Source: Gemmatimonas phototrophica (GTDB taxonomy: Bacteria > Latescibacterota > UBA2968 > UBA8231). From it: a DNA stretch of 45,495 nt. Positions 43,616 to 45,495 of this stretch are shown here, in pieces. The stretch lies in the NCBI GenBank assembly GCA_945861755.1, contig CAMAVQ010000015.1, positions 1-45,495 of the forward strand, given 5' to 3'. Every line of letters begins with the position of its first letter. Position 1 is the stretch's first letter. The position numbers and the translations under genes were made by a program. The notes beneath the pieces are model-generated. The model had not been told where the DNA came from, searched no databases, and saw nothing but the letters and a program-made list of their open reading frames with translations.

Positions 43616-45495
43616 TTACTGGGGCTGGAGGACCAGCATGCCCAGCGGCGGCAGGCTCAGGACCAGGGACCAGGGCCGGCCGTGCCAGGGTACCGGTTCG
43701 GCCTCTAGGCCGCCCTGATTGCCGCTGCCGCTGCCGCCATACAGGTCGGCGTCGGTGTTGAGCAGTTCTCGGTAGTATCCGCCCCGAGGCACGCCCACCC
43801 GGTAGCCCTGGCGCGGCACCGGGGTGAAGTTGCCGGCAAGGATCAGCAGATCCTCGCTGTGGGGGTCGCGGCGGAGGAAGGTGTAGACGCTGTTTTCGAT
43901 GTCCTGGCAATCGAGCCACTCGAAGCCCTGCGGGTCGGTGTCGGTGCGGTGCAGGGCCGGGTGGGTGCGGTAGAGGTGGTTGAGGTCGATGACCAGGGCG
44001 CGCACGCCGCGGTGCGGCACCTCCTCCAGCAGGTGCCAGTCCAGGCTCTGCTCGTAGTTCCACTCGCCCCACTGGCCGAACTCGCCCCCCATGAAGAGCA
44101 GTTTCTTGCCCGGGTGTCCGTACATGAAACATAGCAGCAGGCGCAGGTTGGCAAATTTCTGCCAGGCGTCGCCGGGCATCTTGTCCAAAAGCGAGCGTTT
44201 GCCGTGTACCACCTCGTCGTGGGAGAGGGGCAGGACAAAATTTTCGTGGTAGGCGTAGAGCATGCCAAAGGTAAGGTCGGAGTGATGGTACTTGCGGAAG
44301 ACCGGTTCCTTGGACATGTAGCGCAGCACGTCGTTCATCCATCCCATGTTCCACTTGAAGCCAAAGCCCAGGCCCCCGGCGTGGATGGGCCGCGACACCG
44401 CCGGCCAGGAAGTCGACTCTTCGGCGATGGTCAGGGCCCCGGGAAAGCGGGCGTAGACCTGGGTGTTGAGTTGTCTGAGCAGTTGGATGGCCTCCAGGTT
44501 TTCTCGACCCCCGTGCAGATTGGGAATCCACTGGCCCTGAGGGCGGGAGTAATCTAGGTAGAGCATGGAGGCCACCGCATCCACCCGCAGGCCGTCCACA
44601 TGGTAGCGGTCTAGCCAGAAGAGGGCGTTGGCAAGCAGAAAGCTGCGCACCTCGCTGCGGCCAAAGTTGAAGATGTGGGTGTTCCAGTCGGGATGGAAGC
44701 CCTGGCGCGGGTCGGCGTGTTCGTACAGGCAGGAGCCGTCGAAGGTGGCCAGTCCGTGGCCATCGGAGGGGAAGTGGCCGGGAACCCAGTCGATGATCAC
44801 CCCGATGCCATGGCGGTGGCAATGGTCGACGAAATAGGCGAAATCGGTGGGCAGGCCAAAGCGGGCGGTCGGGGCGAAATAGCCGGTGACCTGGTAGCCC
44901 CATGAGCCGTCGAAGGGATGTTCGGCGACCGGCAGCAGTTGCAGGTGGGTGAAGCCCATTTCGAGGGCGTAGTCCACCAACTGGTGGGCCAGGTCGCGGT
45001 AGTTGAGCGGATGGTTGGCCCCGGGCACCCGACGCCAGGAGCCCAGGTGGACCTCGTAGATGCACAGGGGCAATTCCCACCAGCGCTGCTGAGCCCGGCT
45101 GGCCATCCACTCCTGATCGTTCCAGCCAAAGACGGCGTTGCGGACCACCGAGGCGCTGCGCGGCGGGGCTTCGCTGCCAAAGGCGTAGGGGTCGGCTTTG
45201 AGCAACAGCCTTCCCTCGGCGGTGAGCAGCTCGTACTTATAGTGGGTTCCCTCTTCGAGATGGGGGAGGAAGAGTTCCCAGATGCCCGAGGCCCCGAGGC
45301 TGCGCATGGGATGGTGGCGGCCGTCCCAGCGGTTGAACTCCCCCACCACACTCACCCGTCTGGCGGTGGGCGCCCAGACGGCGAAATAGACCCCCTCCAC
45401 TTGGTCGACGCGGCGCAGGTGTGCCCCGAGGTGTTCGTAGACCTGCAGGTGGGTCCCCTCGTTGAACAAGTACTGATCATAACTGCTCAGCTGTG
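43616..45495 (-). CDS. glgB: 1,4-alpha-glucan branching enzyme, 5' end outside window
   Basis: At least 626 residues on the minus strand. The frame stays open to the right edge, so the start lies outside; the family sequence begins a little upstream ([21 protein letters not shown] is a typical N-terminal CBM48 junction). The GH13 domain shows [37 protein letters not shown] (nucleophile Asp), TIAEEST (acid/base Glu), and [13 protein letters not shown] (third catalytic Asp). It forms alpha-1,6 branches in glycogen. All catalytic residues are present. Confidence 0.97.
   Translation of the reverse strand, partial: QLSSYDQYLFNEGTHLQVYEHLGAHLRRVDQVEGVYFAVWAPTARRVSVVGEFNRWDGRHHPMRSLGASGIWELFLPHLEEGTHYKYELLTAEGRLLLKADPYAFGSEAPPRSASVVRNAVFGWNDQEWMASRAQQRWWELPLCIYEVHLGSWRRVPGANHPLNYRDLAHQLVDYALEMGFTHLQLLPVAEHPFDGSWGYQVTGYFAPTARFGLPTDFAYFVDHCHRHGIGVIIDWVPGHFPSDGHGLATFDGSCLYEHADPRQGFHPDWNTHIFNFGRSEVRSFLLANALFWLDRYHVDGLRVDAVASMLYLDYSRPQGQWIPNLHGGRENLEAIQLLRQLNTQVYARFPGALTIAEESTSWPAVSRPIHAGGLGFGFKWNMGWMNDVLRYMSKEPVFRKYHHSDLTFGMLYAYHENFVLPLSHDEVVHGKRSLLDKMPGDAWQKFANLRLLLCFMYGHPGKKLLFMGGEFGQWGEWNYEQSLDWHLLEEVPHRGVRALVIDLNHLYRTHPALHRTDTDPQGFEWLDCQDIENSVYTFLRRDPHSEDLLILAGNFTPVPRQGYRVGVPRGGYYRELLNTDADLYGGSGSGNQGGLEAEPVPWHGRPWSLVLSLPPLGMLVLQPQ

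Noticed and set aside
43458..45110. 550-codon open frame on the minus strand
   Set aside because: It overlaps glgB in a different frame and is Pro/Arg/Gly-rich without homology.
1..45495. CRISPR arrays, rRNA genes, insertion sequences and riboswitches
   Set aside because: No regularly spaced repeats, rRNA sequence, transposase frame or recognisable riboswitch was found by reading the window. A covariance-model search was not possible.

Overview
The window is GC-rich, densely packed bacterial DNA with about 33 protein genes, one tRNA and very little non-coding sequence. A Gram-negative (diderm) envelope is indicated by a TolC-family protein, an MlaC-like periplasmic protein, RND/MMPL exporters, lipoproteins with LolB-like character and a class A PBP. 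The gene set includes DUF4159, a Minf_1886-type protein, GerW/DUF2953, FG-GAP/UnbV proteins, a sugar-phosphate isomerase and a Gfo/Idh/MocA oxidoreductase. This suggests an uncultured FCB- or PVC-like lineage such as Latescibacterota or Gemmatimonadota relatives; that placement is inference, because no rRNA or marker protein is present.

Region 1 (1-12037) is the most distinctive. Two divergent cassettes share a 163-bp intergenic region. The minus cassette encodes a polysaccharide-type flippase, a sugar/alcohol-phosphate nucleotidyltransferase and a CDP-alcohol phosphatidyltransferase that runs off the left edge. The plus cassette encodes another nucleotidyltransferase, a second CDP-alcohol phosphatidyltransferase and a UPF0104/LPG-synthase-type membrane protein. 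The plus genes continue, mostly with stop/start overlaps, into TolC, DUF3047, MlaC-like and HpnN/MMPL-like genes. I read this as a candidate pathway that makes an unusual phospho-alcohol (perhaps inositol-type) lipid or glycan and moves it to the outer membrane. One of the two transferases lacks the last two motif aspartates.

Region 2 (12048-21545) holds tRNA-Gly(GCC) with its own promoter and terminator, a large TPR/FG-GAP/UnbV lipoprotein-like protein and a class A PBP. It also holds a three-gene minus operon (large exported protein, MotE-like protein, small coiled-coil membrane protein) and a DUF2953-GerW pair.

Region 3 (21566-33178) holds an RND efflux pair whose permease is interrupted by an in-frame TAG, then a YdjM/DUF457 hydrolase with RlmN, an M23 peptidase, a Minf_1886-type protein, LarC, an FG-GAP protein, a sugar-phosphate isomerase and a small exported protein.

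Region 4 (33175-42571) begins with a dipeptide-type ABC substrate-binding protein and permease B. These are followed by a scar of decayed toxin and restriction genes (zeta-toxin tail, small antitoxin-like ORF, HsdR C-terminus). Next come a DUF4159 protein and a minus-strand operon of permease C, a TPR lipoprotein and a LolB-like lipoprotein, with a Gfo/Idh/MocA oxidoreductase downstream. Flipping about 35733-42571 would put permease C directly behind permease B and make the neighbouring genes co-directional, so an inversion is suspected.

Region 5 (42577-45495) holds a cNMP-binding/coiled-coil/receiver protein and a glycogen branching enzyme that runs off the right edge.
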